A program made the position numbers and the translations under genes. Positions 44,632 to 52,472 of a stretch of DNA of 64,000 nt are shown piece after piece. The DNA is from Clostridia bacterium. GTDB taxonomy: Bacteria > Bacillota > Clostridia > Peptostreptococcales > JAAYPU01. Numbering within the stretch: the stretch's first letter is position 1; each line of letters opens with the position of its first letter. Location of the stretch: positions 1 through 64,000 of the forward strand of contig JADQBM010000003.1 of the NCBI GenBank assembly GCA_016278615.1, in the 5' to 3' direction. The notes below the pieces were generated by a model. The model was given only the letters and a program-made list of their open reading frames with translations, made no database searches and had not been told where the DNA came from.

Positions 44632-44648
44632 AGGAAGAAGGTGGAAAC

Positions 44649-45188
44649 TTGAAATTCAAGACCAAGATAATGGATGATCAATCAATAAAGCGTGTCATTA
44701 CAAGAATCTCACATGAAATATTGGAAAAAAACAAGGGAACAGAGGACCTTGTTATAGTAGGGATAAAAACACGAGGTGTGCCTATTGCCAGAAGAATTGC
44801 TGCAAAGATAAAGGAATTCGAAAAAAAAGAGTTGCATGTGGGGATTCTGGATATAACTTTATATAGAGATGATTTGGAAAAAATTGACTACAACCCCATT
44901 GTAAACAATACGATTTTGAATACAGATATAAATGGGAAAGTGATTGTCTTAGTGGATGATGTTATTTACACAGGACGAACTGTAAGAGCCGCTATGGATG
45001 CCATCATTGACTATGGAAGACCAAGTTCTATACTGTTGGCAGTCCTAGTGGATAGAGGGCACAAAGAGCTACCAATAAGGCCTGATTTTGTGGGTAAAAA
45101 TGTGCCGACTTCGAAAAATGAAGTCGTAGAAGTACATTTCGAAGAAACAGATGGGTTGGATGAAGTGATTATTAATGAGTTTGAATAG
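44649..45188 (+). CDS. pyrR: Bifunctional pyr operon regulator / uracil phosphoribosyltransferase PyrR
   Basis: PyrR binds pyr mRNA in response to UMP and has UPRT activity. The PRPP motif [22 protein letters not shown] is clear, with [14 protein letters not shown] near the N-terminus and [22 protein letters not shown] near the C-terminus. It has 179 residues. TTG at 44649 follows AGAAGGTGG. No pyr biosynthetic genes follow, so its target leader lies elsewhere. Confidence 0.95.
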   Translation: MKFKTKIMDDQSIKRVITRISHEILEKNKGTEDLVIVGIKTRGVPIARRIAAKIKEFEKKELHVGILDITLYRDDLEKIDYNPIVNNTILNTDINGKVIVLVDDVIYTGRTVRAAMDAIIDYGRPSSILLAVLVDRGHKELPIRPDFVGKNVPTSKNEVVEVHFEETDGLDEVIINEFE

Positions 45189-45195
45189 AATAAGA

Positions 45196-45318
45196 AAAGT
45201 GAAAGCAGTAGGGGCTGGCCTTGCGTCTGCCCGCAAAAGAAACAAGTAAACAGTAGGGGCTGGTCCCGTGCCTGCCCGTAAAAGGTAAAGATAAGTGTAA
45301 GCTTAAGTGTAAGTAAAT
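45196..45318. repeat. Intergenic repeat cluster (K): tandem GC-rich hairpins plus AAGTGTAAG words
   Basis: Two copies of GTAGGGGCTGG...TGCCTGCCCG(T/C)AAAAG are about 45 bases apart, followed by GTGTAAGCTTAAGTGTAAG. These are the same two components as element E. Confidence 0.8.
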
Positions 45319-45322
45319 AAGG

Positions 45323-45346
45323 AAGGCGGATGTCCCGCCTTTTTTA
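45323..45346 (+). terminator. Intrinsic terminator after pyrR
   Basis: AAGGCGG-ATGTC-CCGCCTT then a T run. It lies between convergent pyrR and the threonine aldolase gene. Confidence 0.8.
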
Positions 45347-46369
45347 TTTATTCGCTAATTTCTTTATTTCATCAACAAAGGTATAGATTTCATCTTCTGT
45401 GGTGTCAAAAGAGGTTACCCACCTGACGATATTATCACTTTCTTCCATGAGATAAAAATCATACATATCTTTTAGTGGTTGTATCCAGGGTTGAGGTATT
45501 TGGGCAAAAATCATATTGCCTTCTCCTTGATTCATTAAATGGATTTGTGGAAACTTCTTAACCTCAGACACCAAAAGAGCGGCCATTTTATTGGCTTGTT
45601 TTGCATTTTTCATCCATAAATCATCTTCAAGATAGGGAATAAATTGAGCGGATATGTAACGCATTTTAGATATCAAATGCATCCCTTGTTTTCTCATATA
45701 TTTTAAATGTTTGCTTATATCAGAATTCATAGAGATAATCGCTTCGCCCATCATCATACCATTTTTTGTGCCACCAAAAGATAAAAAATCTACGCCAGTG
45801 TCTACAATCATTTCTTTGAAGCTTACATTTAATGCCACTGCTGCATTAGCAAGTCGGGCACCATCTACATGGAGCAATAAATCATGTTTATGAGCAAAAT
45901 CTGCAATTTCTCTAATTTCTTCCAATGTATAAAGGGTGCCTAACTCCGTAAGCTGAGAAATAGACACTACTTTTGGCTGAGTTTGATGTTCATCTCCTAT
46001 AGAGGAGAAAAAACTTTCGATATCTTGGGTTGTAATTTTACCGTTTCTATTTGGGACATATAGCAATTTACAGCTGCTGAACCTTTCAAAAGCGCTACAT
46101 TCATCTACATTAATATGAGCAGTATCTGCACATATAACACCTTCGAAGGGTCTTAAGAAATTGCTGAGAGAAATTACATTGGCTGCTGTTCCTGTGCCAA
46201 CAAAATATATATCAGCATTAGGTCCGAATGCATCCTTAAGCTTTACAATTGCCTTTTTTGTATAGGAATCATCACCATATGGATATTCATGCTCTTTGTT
46301 ACACTCGCATATGGCATTTAAGATTCTTGGATGTACGCCAGAATTATTATCGCTTAAAAACATTTTCAT
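45344..46369 (-). CDS. Low-specificity L-threonine aldolase-like PLP enzyme
   Basis: A 341-residue PLP-dependent beta-eliminating lyase-family enzyme, likely cleaving L-threonine to glycine and acetaldehyde. Motifs are FLSDNNSGVHPRIL, FVGTGTAANVISL, LHVDGARLANAAVAL and the Schiff-base lysine in LSFGGTKNGMM. ATG at 46369 follows AAAGGAACT. It stands alone on the minus strand. Confidence 0.9.
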   Translation of the reverse strand: MKMFLSDNNSGVHPRILNAICECNKEHEYPYGDDSYTKKAIVKLKDAFGPNADIYFVGTGTAANVISLSNFLRPFEGVICADTAHINVDECSAFERFSSCKLLYVPNRNGKITTQDIESFFSSIGDEHQTQPKVVSISQLTELGTLYTLEEIREIADFAHKHDLLLHVDGARLANAAVALNVSFKEMIVDTGVDFLSFGGTKNGMMMGEAIISMNSDISKHLKYMRKQGMHLISKMRYISAQFIPYLEDDLWMKNAKQANKMAALLVSEVKKFPQIHLMNQGEGNMIFAQIPQPWIQPLKDMYDFYLMEESDNIVRWVTSFDTTEDEIYTFVDEIKKLANK

Positions 46370-46511
46370 ATTATCTTAGTTCCTTTCTAATATCATTTTA
46401 TTGCCTCAAGTTATTTAGTTAATTATATCAAAGATGATCATAATTTAACAGAGAACAGTCTCGTTCCAAAATGTTCTTTTTTGTTACCAGAGGGCTTTCA
46501 CCCCAATTCAA

Positions 46512-46542
46512 AAGCTCACCACTGGTACCTTTAGGTGAGCTT
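46512..46542 (-). terminator. Probable terminator after the LapA-like gene
   Basis: AAGCTCACC pairs with GGTGAGCTT over nine bases, directly after the stop on the minus strand. The T run is short. Confidence 0.5.
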
Positions 46543-46554
46543 CTCAAATTGCAT

Positions 46555-46923
46555 TTATACTTGTCTGTTCTCATCTGACGCTTCTTTTATAGCCGCTTCT
46601 TTTATAATCTCATCTTTAGGGGTCTCCTCAGGTTCGATCCCAGGTAAGTCCTGATTTTCTTTTTGTAGTTTTTCAATTTTGCCTTCTAATTCTTTCACCT
46701 GATTTTTTAGTTCGCGGTTTTTAAGAGAAGTCTTTAATTTATTAAAGATGCCAAAAAATGTTGCGACAATGGCACCGATGGCTGCGGAACCTAAGATGAC
46801 CACGGACTGACTTAAGTCCATTTGCCAGAAACCAAGTTGAATCGTAACCATAGCCGAATTTAAAACAGCAAAAAAAGCAATCAATACAGCAAAGACCAAA
46901 GACATTATAAACCATAATTGCAT
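46555..46923 (-). CDS. LapA-domain (DUF1049) membrane protein
   Basis: A 122-residue protein with two N-terminal helices (VFAVLIAFFAVLNSAMVTIQLGFWQMDLSQSVVILGSAAIGAIVATFFGIF). A coiled coil (about 65-92) and an acidic tail follow. This matches the LapA/DUF1049 layout. In Gram-positives its role is unknown. ATG follows GAAAGGAATG. Confidence 0.82.
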   Translation of the reverse strand: MQLWFIMSLVFAVLIAFFAVLNSAMVTIQLGFWQMDLSQSVVILGSAAIGAIVATFFGIFNKLKTSLKNRELKNQVKELEGKIEKLQKENQDLPGIEPEETPKDEIIKEAAIKEASDENRQV

Positions 46924-47008
46924 AATATCATTCCTTTCAATCGTTCTATAATCTATATGTTTTAATTATATACCCATTTATAAAGAACGGAAAGCAAATA
47001 TTATTCAG

Positions 47009-47130
47009 TGCACAGGGCACAGGGAACAGGGGACAAAAGATAGATAAGAGATAAGAGTTAAGGAAGAGATTTTGCCAAAGGCAAAATCTCAACATTCATT
47101 GTTCATTATTCATTGTTCATTATTCATTTT
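47009..47130. repeat. Intergenic word-array element (L), hybrid of two word types
   Basis: GCACAGGGAACAGGGGAC, then GATAGATAAGAGATAAGAG, hairpin GAGATTTTGC-CAAAG-GCAAAATCTC, then TTCATTGTTCATTATTC. The left array is of the GATAAGAG type and the right is of the AATGAAC type, so arms are exchangeable. Confidence 0.8.
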
Positions 47131-47135
47131 CCATG

Positions 47136-47858
47136 TCATTTCACTGGGGCTTTCCTGATTAGAAGGAAACTTAGAGCACTGAATATTATGAAACCAATAC
47201 TCATACTCAAGACAGCAATATAGGGATTGTAACCGTGTTTAAACCCCCATATAAGAGCAAAGAAATCGGTTATGACATATGAAATGGTCCCATTGGTGAT
47301 GCGATTTAGGTAGCCCAAAACACTTAATAATATAAAAGGAGAAACTGAGACAACAATTTTTGTCAACGTATTACTTCTATAATATACCAATGCTACAAAA
47401 TATCCAATAATGGCAAACAGCGACAGTGCAGAAAAGGACCAAATAAAGTTATCCATAATATTTGGGTTGGCTCCTACAAAACTAACTGTTCTGAGATATA
47501 TCTGAGAAAACAATGAGTTGTAGACGCCAAAAATATTTGTAACACGGTTAATGATGATGTCAAAAGCAGCAATGAAGGCTGTTACAGGAAAAATGCTAAG
47601 TATGTGTCCCTGAAAATATCTCTTCCTCGTAATGTTATTGGCCTGCATAAAAATATAACTTTGCTTAAAAATAGAGATTCCTGATACAAAAATGAAAATA
47701 ACAGAAGCAAAGTCAAGACCGCCTATAGATACATTTCCATGGTGTTGGGCCGTGGCTAAGGTTAGTAAAGTTGCTATGGCTATGATGATCAGGTAGTAAA
47801 CCAGTAAGGCCGATTTCATTTCATTTATCTCATATTTTACAATCTTAATGGTGTTCAT
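47136..47858 (-). CDS. ABC exporter membrane protein (YtrC/BcrB-like)
   Basis: A 240-residue polytopic membrane protein with about six helices and no known catalytic motif. It lies 14 bases after an ABC ATPase gene on the same strand, so it is taken to be its membrane partner. The NNITRKRYFQGHIL loop resembles ABC-2-type permeases of Firmicutes. The substrate is unknown; peptide antibiotics or envelope stress are likely classes. Confidence 0.75.
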   Translation of the reverse strand: MNTIKIVKYEINEMKSALLVYYLIIIAIATLLTLATAQHHGNVSIGGLDFASVIFIFVSGISIFKQSYIFMQANNITRKRYFQGHILSIFPVTAFIAAFDIIINRVTNIFGVYNSLFSQIYLRTVSFVGANPNIMDNFIWSFSALSLFAIIGYFVALVYYRSNTLTKIVVSVSPFILLSVLGYLNRITNGTISYVITDFFALIWGFKHGYNPYIAVLSMSIGFIIFSALSFLLIRKAPVK

Positions 47859-47872
47859 ATATTCATCCTCCT

Positions 47873-48730
47873 TTATGAATTGGTAAGCTGAATAAACAGC
47901 TTTTGCAAATCCAGTTTTGTTATTTCAAGGTTGTGTTTATTCATGGTCTCTATCAAGGGGCGACTCCCAAGGATATAGGCGGATTTGAATCTGCCTATGG
48001 TATCTATACCAATAACTCTCTTATCTTGAATGAAAGAGTCGACATCTTCTGCCTTGCCTGAAAGGGTATATCCCGATGATAAGATGCTCTCTGTATGATC
48101 TGAAAGCATTAATTTTCCATTGTTGATAATAATCACTTCTTCAATTATATCGGCCACTTCTTCAATAAGATGGGTAGAGATAATAATTGTTTTTGGTTTT
48201 CCGCTGTAGTGATTAATGAGTTCTTTATAGAACATATCCCGATGGTTTGCATCAAGACCCAAAATAGGCTCATCAAAAAGTAAGATTTCTGCATTTGAGG
48301 ATAGGGTCAGGATAATTTTTAGGATAGAGGCGTAACCGGTAGAAAGCTCTCGAAATTTCTTATTCTTTTTGAGTCCGAATTTATCAGATAGATGGCTGGC
48401 GTATTCCACATCAAAATCCCAATAGAATTCCTTTGTCCATTTGAAAAGATCCTTAACTTTCATTGTGGGAGGATAAAGGTTGAATTCAGACATATAATAG
48501 ATTTTGGACAAAGCATTTTCATTTTCGAATACAGTTTCAGAATCAATGGTGATTTCGCCATTAGAGGGAAATAATTTGTTGGTTATTAAATTTAGCAAGG
48601 TGGTTTTTCCAGCGCCATTTCTACCTAAAAGACCGTATATTTTATTTCCTTCTATGTTAAGGGATAAGCTTTCCAGCGCTACAGTTTTTCCATAAAGTTT
48701 CGTTAAATCTTTAATTTCTATTTTGCTCAT
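47873..48730 (-). CDS. ABC transporter ATP-binding protein (YtrB/BcrA-like)
   Basis: A 285-residue ATPase. Walker A is GRNGAGKTT, the signature is the variant LSTGYASI, and Walker B is ILLFDEPILGLD with H-loop STHLIEEV. ATG at 48730 overlaps the GntR stop (TAATG), so expression is coupled to the regulator. The track ATG at 48742 is too near the AAAGGAG site. Confidence 0.9.
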   Translation of the reverse strand: MSKIEIKDLTKLYGKTVALESLSLNIEGNKIYGLLGRNGAGKTTLLNLITNKLFPSNGEITIDSETVFENENALSKIYYMSEFNLYPPTMKVKDLFKWTKEFYWDFDVEYASHLSDKFGLKKNKKFRELSTGYASILKIILTLSSNAEILLFDEPILGLDANHRDMFYKELINHYSGKPKTIIISTHLIEEVADIIEEVIIINNGKLMLSDHTESILSSGYTLSGKAEDVDSFIQDKRVIGIDTIGRFKSAYILGSRPLIETMNKHNLEITKLDLQKLFIQLTNS

Positions 48731-49098
48731 TATTGAGAACACTCCTTTCTAAGCATTATGATGATTTCTTCTTTAGTAATCTTTAGTTTTTTAGCTTCAT
48801 TTAATAAAGTAATAATATAATTTTCATAAAAATCTTTCTTTCGTTTTTGAAAGATTTTTTCCTTCGCATCGGCACATACAAACATACCCACACCCCTTTT
48901 TTTATATAAAATACCTTCATCTACAAGGAGATTAATCCCTTTACCAGCAGTAGCTGGATTTATTTTAAAATTCATGGATATTTCAGTAGTGGAAGGGATT
49001 TGAGCATCTTCTTCAAATATTCCCTTTAAAATATCATCTTCTACGGTCTCTGCTAATTGAAGGTAGAGTGGCTTAGTAGTATCAAAATCAAGCAGCAA
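48730..49098 (-). CDS. GntR-family regulator, YtrA subfamily
   Basis: A 122-residue repressor: winged helix (about 10-75, KPLYLQLAETVEDDILKGIFEEDAQIPSTTEISMNFKINPATAGKGINLLVDEGILYKKRGVGMFV) and a short helical tail. This small C-terminus is typical of YtrA regulators that repress their own ABC exporter operon when certain cell-wall antibiotics are absent. TTG start follows AGGAGGTG. An operator-like palindrome overlaps the promoter. Confidence 0.9.
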   Translation of the reverse strand: MLLDFDTTKPLYLQLAETVEDDILKGIFEEDAQIPSTTEISMNFKINPATAGKGINLLVDEGILYKKRGVGMFVCADAKEKIFQKRKKDFYENYIITLLNEAKKLKITKEEIIIMLRKECSQ

Positions 49099-49131
49099 AG
49101 AATCACCTCCTAGGTTTTTAAGTTAAATGGT

Positions 49132-49178
49132 TAGTTACTTGTGTAATTAACTATATAACTACACAAAAGAATTGTCAA
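49132..49178 (-). promoter_or_regulatory. Promoter and likely operator of the GntR-ABC operon
   Basis: On minus, TTGACA (49178-49173), 17 bases, TATAGT (49155-49150). The inverted pair TAGTTA-N10-TAACTA (49132-49153) overlaps the -10 box, a natural site for autorepression by the GntR protein. Confidence 0.7.
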
Positions 49179-49499
49179 TAGATCTATTATAAAAATATTT
49201 TTTAAACTTAGATGCATACTTATGACATTAAGTCACAAAGTTGAAGCATTGAAGAGTGTAGGTGTCGTGAATATTTTTAAAAGAATTTTTTGTACAAATA
49301 AAAAAACATGAATAATAAAATTGAGGTTTAAGAATAAGGATATAAAACTTCCTACTGATTTAACAGAGAAATGACATATGATTCAAAGCTATACAAGCAA
49401 TAGTCGTTTCATTGAAGAATAGTCATATAGATGGAGAAAGAATTCAGAAGGTTTAGGAGAGAAAAGATAGGAAATAGAAAAGAATTTTAAAAAAAGCAT
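49179..49499. other. Intergenic stretch without recognised features
   Basis: About 320 AT-rich bases between the divergent GntR and ABC-F promoters. I see no ORF with a ribosome-binding site, no word array and no strong hairpin here. Confidence 0.5.
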
Positions 49500-49527
49500 T
49501 TGATAATTACAAAAAACCATGTATAAT
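49500..49527 (+). promoter_or_regulatory. SigA-type promoter of the ABC-F gene
   Basis: TTGATA, 16 bases, then a perfect TATAAT, so transcription should start near 49534, before the leader hairpin. Confidence 0.7.
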
Positions 49528-49554
49528 CAGTAAGAGTTATACTGATATTGAAAG

Positions 49555-49582
49555 TTGCACAGATGTGTGCAATTTTTCTTTT
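49555..49582 (+). terminator. Leader terminator (attenuator-like) upstream of the ABC-F gene
   Basis: TTGCACA-GATG-TGTGCAA followed by TTTTTCTTTT, between the promoter and the gene. No plus-strand gene lies upstream within the spacer, so this terminator should act on the ABC-F transcript itself. Confidence 0.75.
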
Positions 49583-49603
49583 GAAATAAGTAAGGAGGCA
49601 ACT

Positions 49604-49636
49604 ATGCACATAAATTGTATAGTAAATAGATTATGA
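49604..49636 (+). CDS. Possible leader peptide of the ABC-F gene (MHINCIVNRL)
   Basis: A ten-codon ORF with the strongest ribosome-binding site of the region, TAAGGAGG, eight bases before its ATG. Its TGA overlaps the ABC-F ATG as ATGA. The ABC-F start itself has no good site of its own, so translation probably depends on coupling through this small ORF. It is too short for the ORF track. Confidence 0.55.
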   Translation: MHINCIVNRL

Positions 49637-51252
49637 TAACAGTTAATGGCTTGGGATTAAGATTCGGTGGTCAAAAATTATTTGAAGATGTGAATTTAAA
49701 ATTTACTCCTGGCAATTGCTATGGGGTCATAGGCGCTAATGGAGCAGGCAAATCTACATTTCTAAAGATTTTATCAGGCGAAATAGAATCTACCGAAGGG
49801 AATGTTTCTATAACACCTGGGGAAAGAATGGCAGTCTTAAAGCAAAATCATTTTGAATTTGATGAGTTTAATGTATTAGACACAGTGATTATGGGACATA
49901 AAAGACTGTATGAAATCATGCAAGAAAAGGACGCTATTTACCTTAAAGAAGCGTTCACAGATGAAGATGGAATCAGAGCTGCTGATTTAGAGCAAGAGTT
50001 TGCTGAATTAGATGGATGGGATGCAGAGACAAATGCAGAAAAGTTGTTGGTGGGCTTAGGCATTGCCAAGGACTTACATTCAAAAAACATGGGAGAACTA
50101 CTGGGAAGTGAAAAGGTAAAAGTGTTGTTGGCGCAATCCCTATTTGGGAATCCGGATATATTACTTCTTGATGAGCCTACGAACCATTTGGATTTTAGAG
50201 CCATTAATTGGGTGGAAGAATTTTTGCTCAATTATGAGAAGACTGTAATCGTGGTTTCTCATGACAGACATTTTTTAAACAAAGTCTGTACTCATATGGT
50301 GGATATTGATTACAGTAAAATCAAGATGGTAGTGGGTAATTATGATTTTTGGTATCAATCCAGTCAATTAATGCTAAAATTAATGAATGATAAAAATAAG
50401 AAGAATGAAGAAAAGATTAAAGAGCTCCAAGCATTTATTGCAAGGTTTAGTTCAAATGCATCTAAAGCAAAGCAAGCCACCTCGCGGAAGAAGCTACTGG
50501 ATAAAATCACGGTGGAGGATATCCAACCCTCTTCACGTAAATATCCTTTTGTTGGTTTTACGCCAGATAGAGAAGCGGGAAAAGATATCTTGCAAGTGGA
50601 GGGAATCAGTAAAACCATCAAAGGCATTAAGGTTTTAGATAACATTTCTTTTACCGTCAATAAAGGGGATAAAATTGTATTCTTAGGAAAAGAAGAAATT
50701 GCCAGAACCACATTGTTTAAGATATTAACAGGAGAATTAGAACCGGATCAAGGCAGCTACAAATGGGGTGTAACCACATCCGTTTCCTACTTCCCAAAAG
50801 ATAACGAAGCTTATTTTAAGCATATGGACCTAAATTTAATCGATTGGCTTCGTCAGTTTTCAGAAGAAAAATCTGAAATATATATCCGAGGATTTTTGGG
50901 AAAGATGCTGTTTTCAGGAGAAGAGGCTTTGAAAAAAGCCAGTGTCCTTTCTGGTGGAGAGAAGGTGCGTTGTATGCTTTCCAGACTCATGTTGTCAGGT
51001 GCCAATGTTTTGGTTTTGGATGAACCCACCAATCATCTTGACTTAGAGTCTATTCAATCTGTGAACAATGGATTGACAGCATATAAAGGAACTCTTTTAT
51101 TTGCATCCCACGATCATAGCTTCATAGAAACCATTGCCAACAGAGTCATTGAGATTACCCCTACGGGCATTTTTGATAGAGTCATGGACTTTGATGAATT
51201 CTTGGAAAGTGAAGAAATTCAAGAGATGATTGAGAAGATGTATCCTGTTTAA
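49633..51252 (+). CDS. ABC-F family ATPase (YbiT-like)
   Basis: A 539-residue soluble protein with two ABC domains and no membrane part. Such proteins act on ribosomes. The first Walker A is GANGAGKST, Walker B is ILLLDEPTNHLD and the signature is altered to LLGSEK. The second Walker A is degenerate (GKEEIARTT) with LSGGEK and VLVLDEPTNHLD. The linker (about 230-310) is the usual P-site tRNA interaction motif region. This pattern matches housekeeping YbiT more than antibiotic-resistance ABC-F proteins. Confidence 0.92.
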   Translation: MITVNGLGLRFGGQKLFEDVNLKFTPGNCYGVIGANGAGKSTFLKILSGEIESTEGNVSITPGERMAVLKQNHFEFDEFNVLDTVIMGHKRLYEIMQEKDAIYLKEAFTDEDGIRAADLEQEFAELDGWDAETNAEKLLVGLGIAKDLHSKNMGELLGSEKVKVLLAQSLFGNPDILLLDEPTNHLDFRAINWVEEFLLNYEKTVIVVSHDRHFLNKVCTHMVDIDYSKIKMVVGNYDFWYQSSQLMLKLMNDKNKKNEEKIKELQAFIARFSSNASKAKQATSRKKLLDKITVEDIQPSSRKYPFVGFTPDREAGKDILQVEGISKTIKGIKVLDNISFTVNKGDKIVFLGKEEIARTTLFKILTGELEPDQGSYKWGVTTSVSYFPKDNEAYFKHMDLNLIDWLRQFSEEKSEIYIRGFLGKMLFSGEEALKKASVLSGGEKVRCMLSRLMLSGANVLVLDEPTNHLDLESIQSVNNGLTAYKGTLLFASHDHSFIETIANRVIEITPTGIFDRVMDFDEFLESEEIQEMIEKMYPV

Positions 51253-51600
51253 AAATTAAGAATTAACTGAAAAACTCTAGCCAATCAAGCAGTCTCAACG
51301 ACGAAATTACAATTTCCGCAGTCTCGATTACGAAATCGGAGATTTCCACAGTCTCGAAGACGAAATCAGAGATTTTTATCTCGTTATGAATGGCAACTCT
51401 TGCTAATGGGAGATTAGAGAGTTCCACTTATCTCGTTGCGAATGGCAACTCTGTTCAATCCAAGATTGGAGAGTTCCACTTGTTTCGTTGGACCTGCGAC
51501 GTAATCGAAGATTACTGCTAGGGCTTCAACATTGGAGAGTTTCAGTATAGGACCTACATCAGAATCAAAGAATTCTGTGTTAGGTCTCTAAGAATTAAGG
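51253..51600. repeat. Repeat-rich spacer with two tandem repeat families
   Basis: Three copies of an approximately 30-base unit, GCAGTCTCGATTACGAAATCGGAGATTTCC (51290-51379), each hold a GAAATC/GATTTC hairpin. Two copies of an approximately 51-base unit, ATCTCGTT.(C/A)GAATGGCAACTCT...GAGAGTTCCACTT (about 51380-51482), each have AACTCT/AGAGTT pairing. A long hairpin follows: GGACCTACATCAGAATC/AATTCTGTGTTAGGTCT (about 51550-51588). Copies differ, but base changes often keep the pairing. Confidence 0.75.
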
Positions 51601-51602
51601 TG

Positions 51603-51643
51603 GATTTTGCTTCAAAAACAAGAAGCAAAATCTGTTTTTTTTT
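51603..51643 (+). terminator. Intrinsic terminator closing the repeat-rich spacer
   Basis: GATTTTGCTTC pairs with GAAGCAAAATC (11 bp), followed by TG and eight or more T residues. The stem is of the same GATTTTGC type as in the word-array elements. Confidence 0.85.
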
Positions 51644-51676
51644 GTCTTTGCGAGGGGAGCGAGGCAATCTCATTAT
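51644..51676. repeat. Short palindromic repeat TTGCGAGG...GCAATCTC
   Basis: GTCTTTGCGAGGGGAGCGAGGCAATCTC resembles a palindromic repeat (CATTGCGAGG..CGAAGCAATCTC) that I recall from many unrelated bacterial genomes. One copy is seen in this window. Confidence 0.55.
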
Positions 51677-51798
51677 GAGTTGACTGTTGCTTATAACTTG
51701 AAAAATGCATTATAATAAAAAGAATATAAGAATTTTATGAAAAGGAAGAATAATAAAATCAGAAGAAGTGAAATGAAGAGAAGGAAAAGCGTGACGAT

Positions 51799-52461
51799 AT
51801 GTACAAAGTTATTAAATGTAAAGAATATATCAAATACAAGGATGGGCTTATTTTGCAGCAAAGAGCCTTTGATAAGGTTATTGATGGGATATATGATGGG
51901 GTATTGATCCTATTAGAACATGCGCCTGTTTTTACAATTGGAACCAATGGTGGCCTTGAAAATTTCTTAATATCTGAAGAAGGATTGGCAGCTAAAGGTG
52001 TGGATGTTGTTGAAACGAAACGAGGCGGGAATGTCACTTTTCATGGCCCTGGACAGATTGTGGCATATCCTATTTTTTCTTTGGAGAAACTTAAGAAGGA
52101 TGCTCATTGGTATATGGATTGCCTTGAGGAGGTCGTTATAAAAACACTCTCCCAATACGGCGTTCATGGGTCTAAAAAGCCAGAATATAGAGGGGTTTGG
52201 GTTGGAAATTGTAAAATATCTGCAGTAGGGGTATATCTTAAGAAGTGGACTACATTTCATGGATTATCCTTAAACATTGATATAGATAAGGAATATTTCA
52301 ATATGATTAATCCTTGTGGCATTACGGAATTTGGCGTGTCCAATCTTTTAGATTATGTAGAGTCTATTGAAATGGAAAAGGTTAAGGAACAGTTGGTAAG
52401 AGATTTTCAAAAGGTATTTGAAATAGAATTAGAAAATGCAGATAAAAGCATTTTGGAATAG
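51799..52461 (+). CDS. lipB: Lipoyl(octanoyl) transferase LipB
   Basis: Moves octanoyl from acyl-carrier protein to lipoyl domains. Motifs are EHAPVFTIGTNGG, ETKRGGNVTFHGPGQIVAYPI, the Lys of GNCKISAVGVYLKKWTTFHGLSLNI and the catalytic Cys in INPCGI. It has 220 residues. ATG follows GAGAAGG. lipA follows after 11 bases. No lipoylated complex genes are in the window. Confidence 0.96.
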   Translation: MYKVIKCKEYIKYKDGLILQQRAFDKVIDGIYDGVLILLEHAPVFTIGTNGGLENFLISEEGLAAKGVDVVETKRGGNVTFHGPGQIVAYPIFSLEKLKKDAHWYMDCLEEVVIKTLSQYGVHGSKKPEYRGVWVGNCKISAVGVYLKKWTTFHGLSLNIDIDKEYFNMINPCGITEFGVSNLLDYVESIEMEKVKEQLVRDFQKVFEIELENADKSILE

Positions 52462-52472
52462 GATGTGAATTT

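Noticed and set aside
49222-49312. 29-codon ORF starting MTLSHKVEALKSVG
   Set aside because: No ribosome-binding site and no supporting context.
49633-51252. Antibiotic-resistance ABC-F (Vga/Lsa/Msr type)
   Set aside because: The altered first signature and degenerate second Walker A fit YbiT-like proteins better; resistance is not supported by sequence alone.
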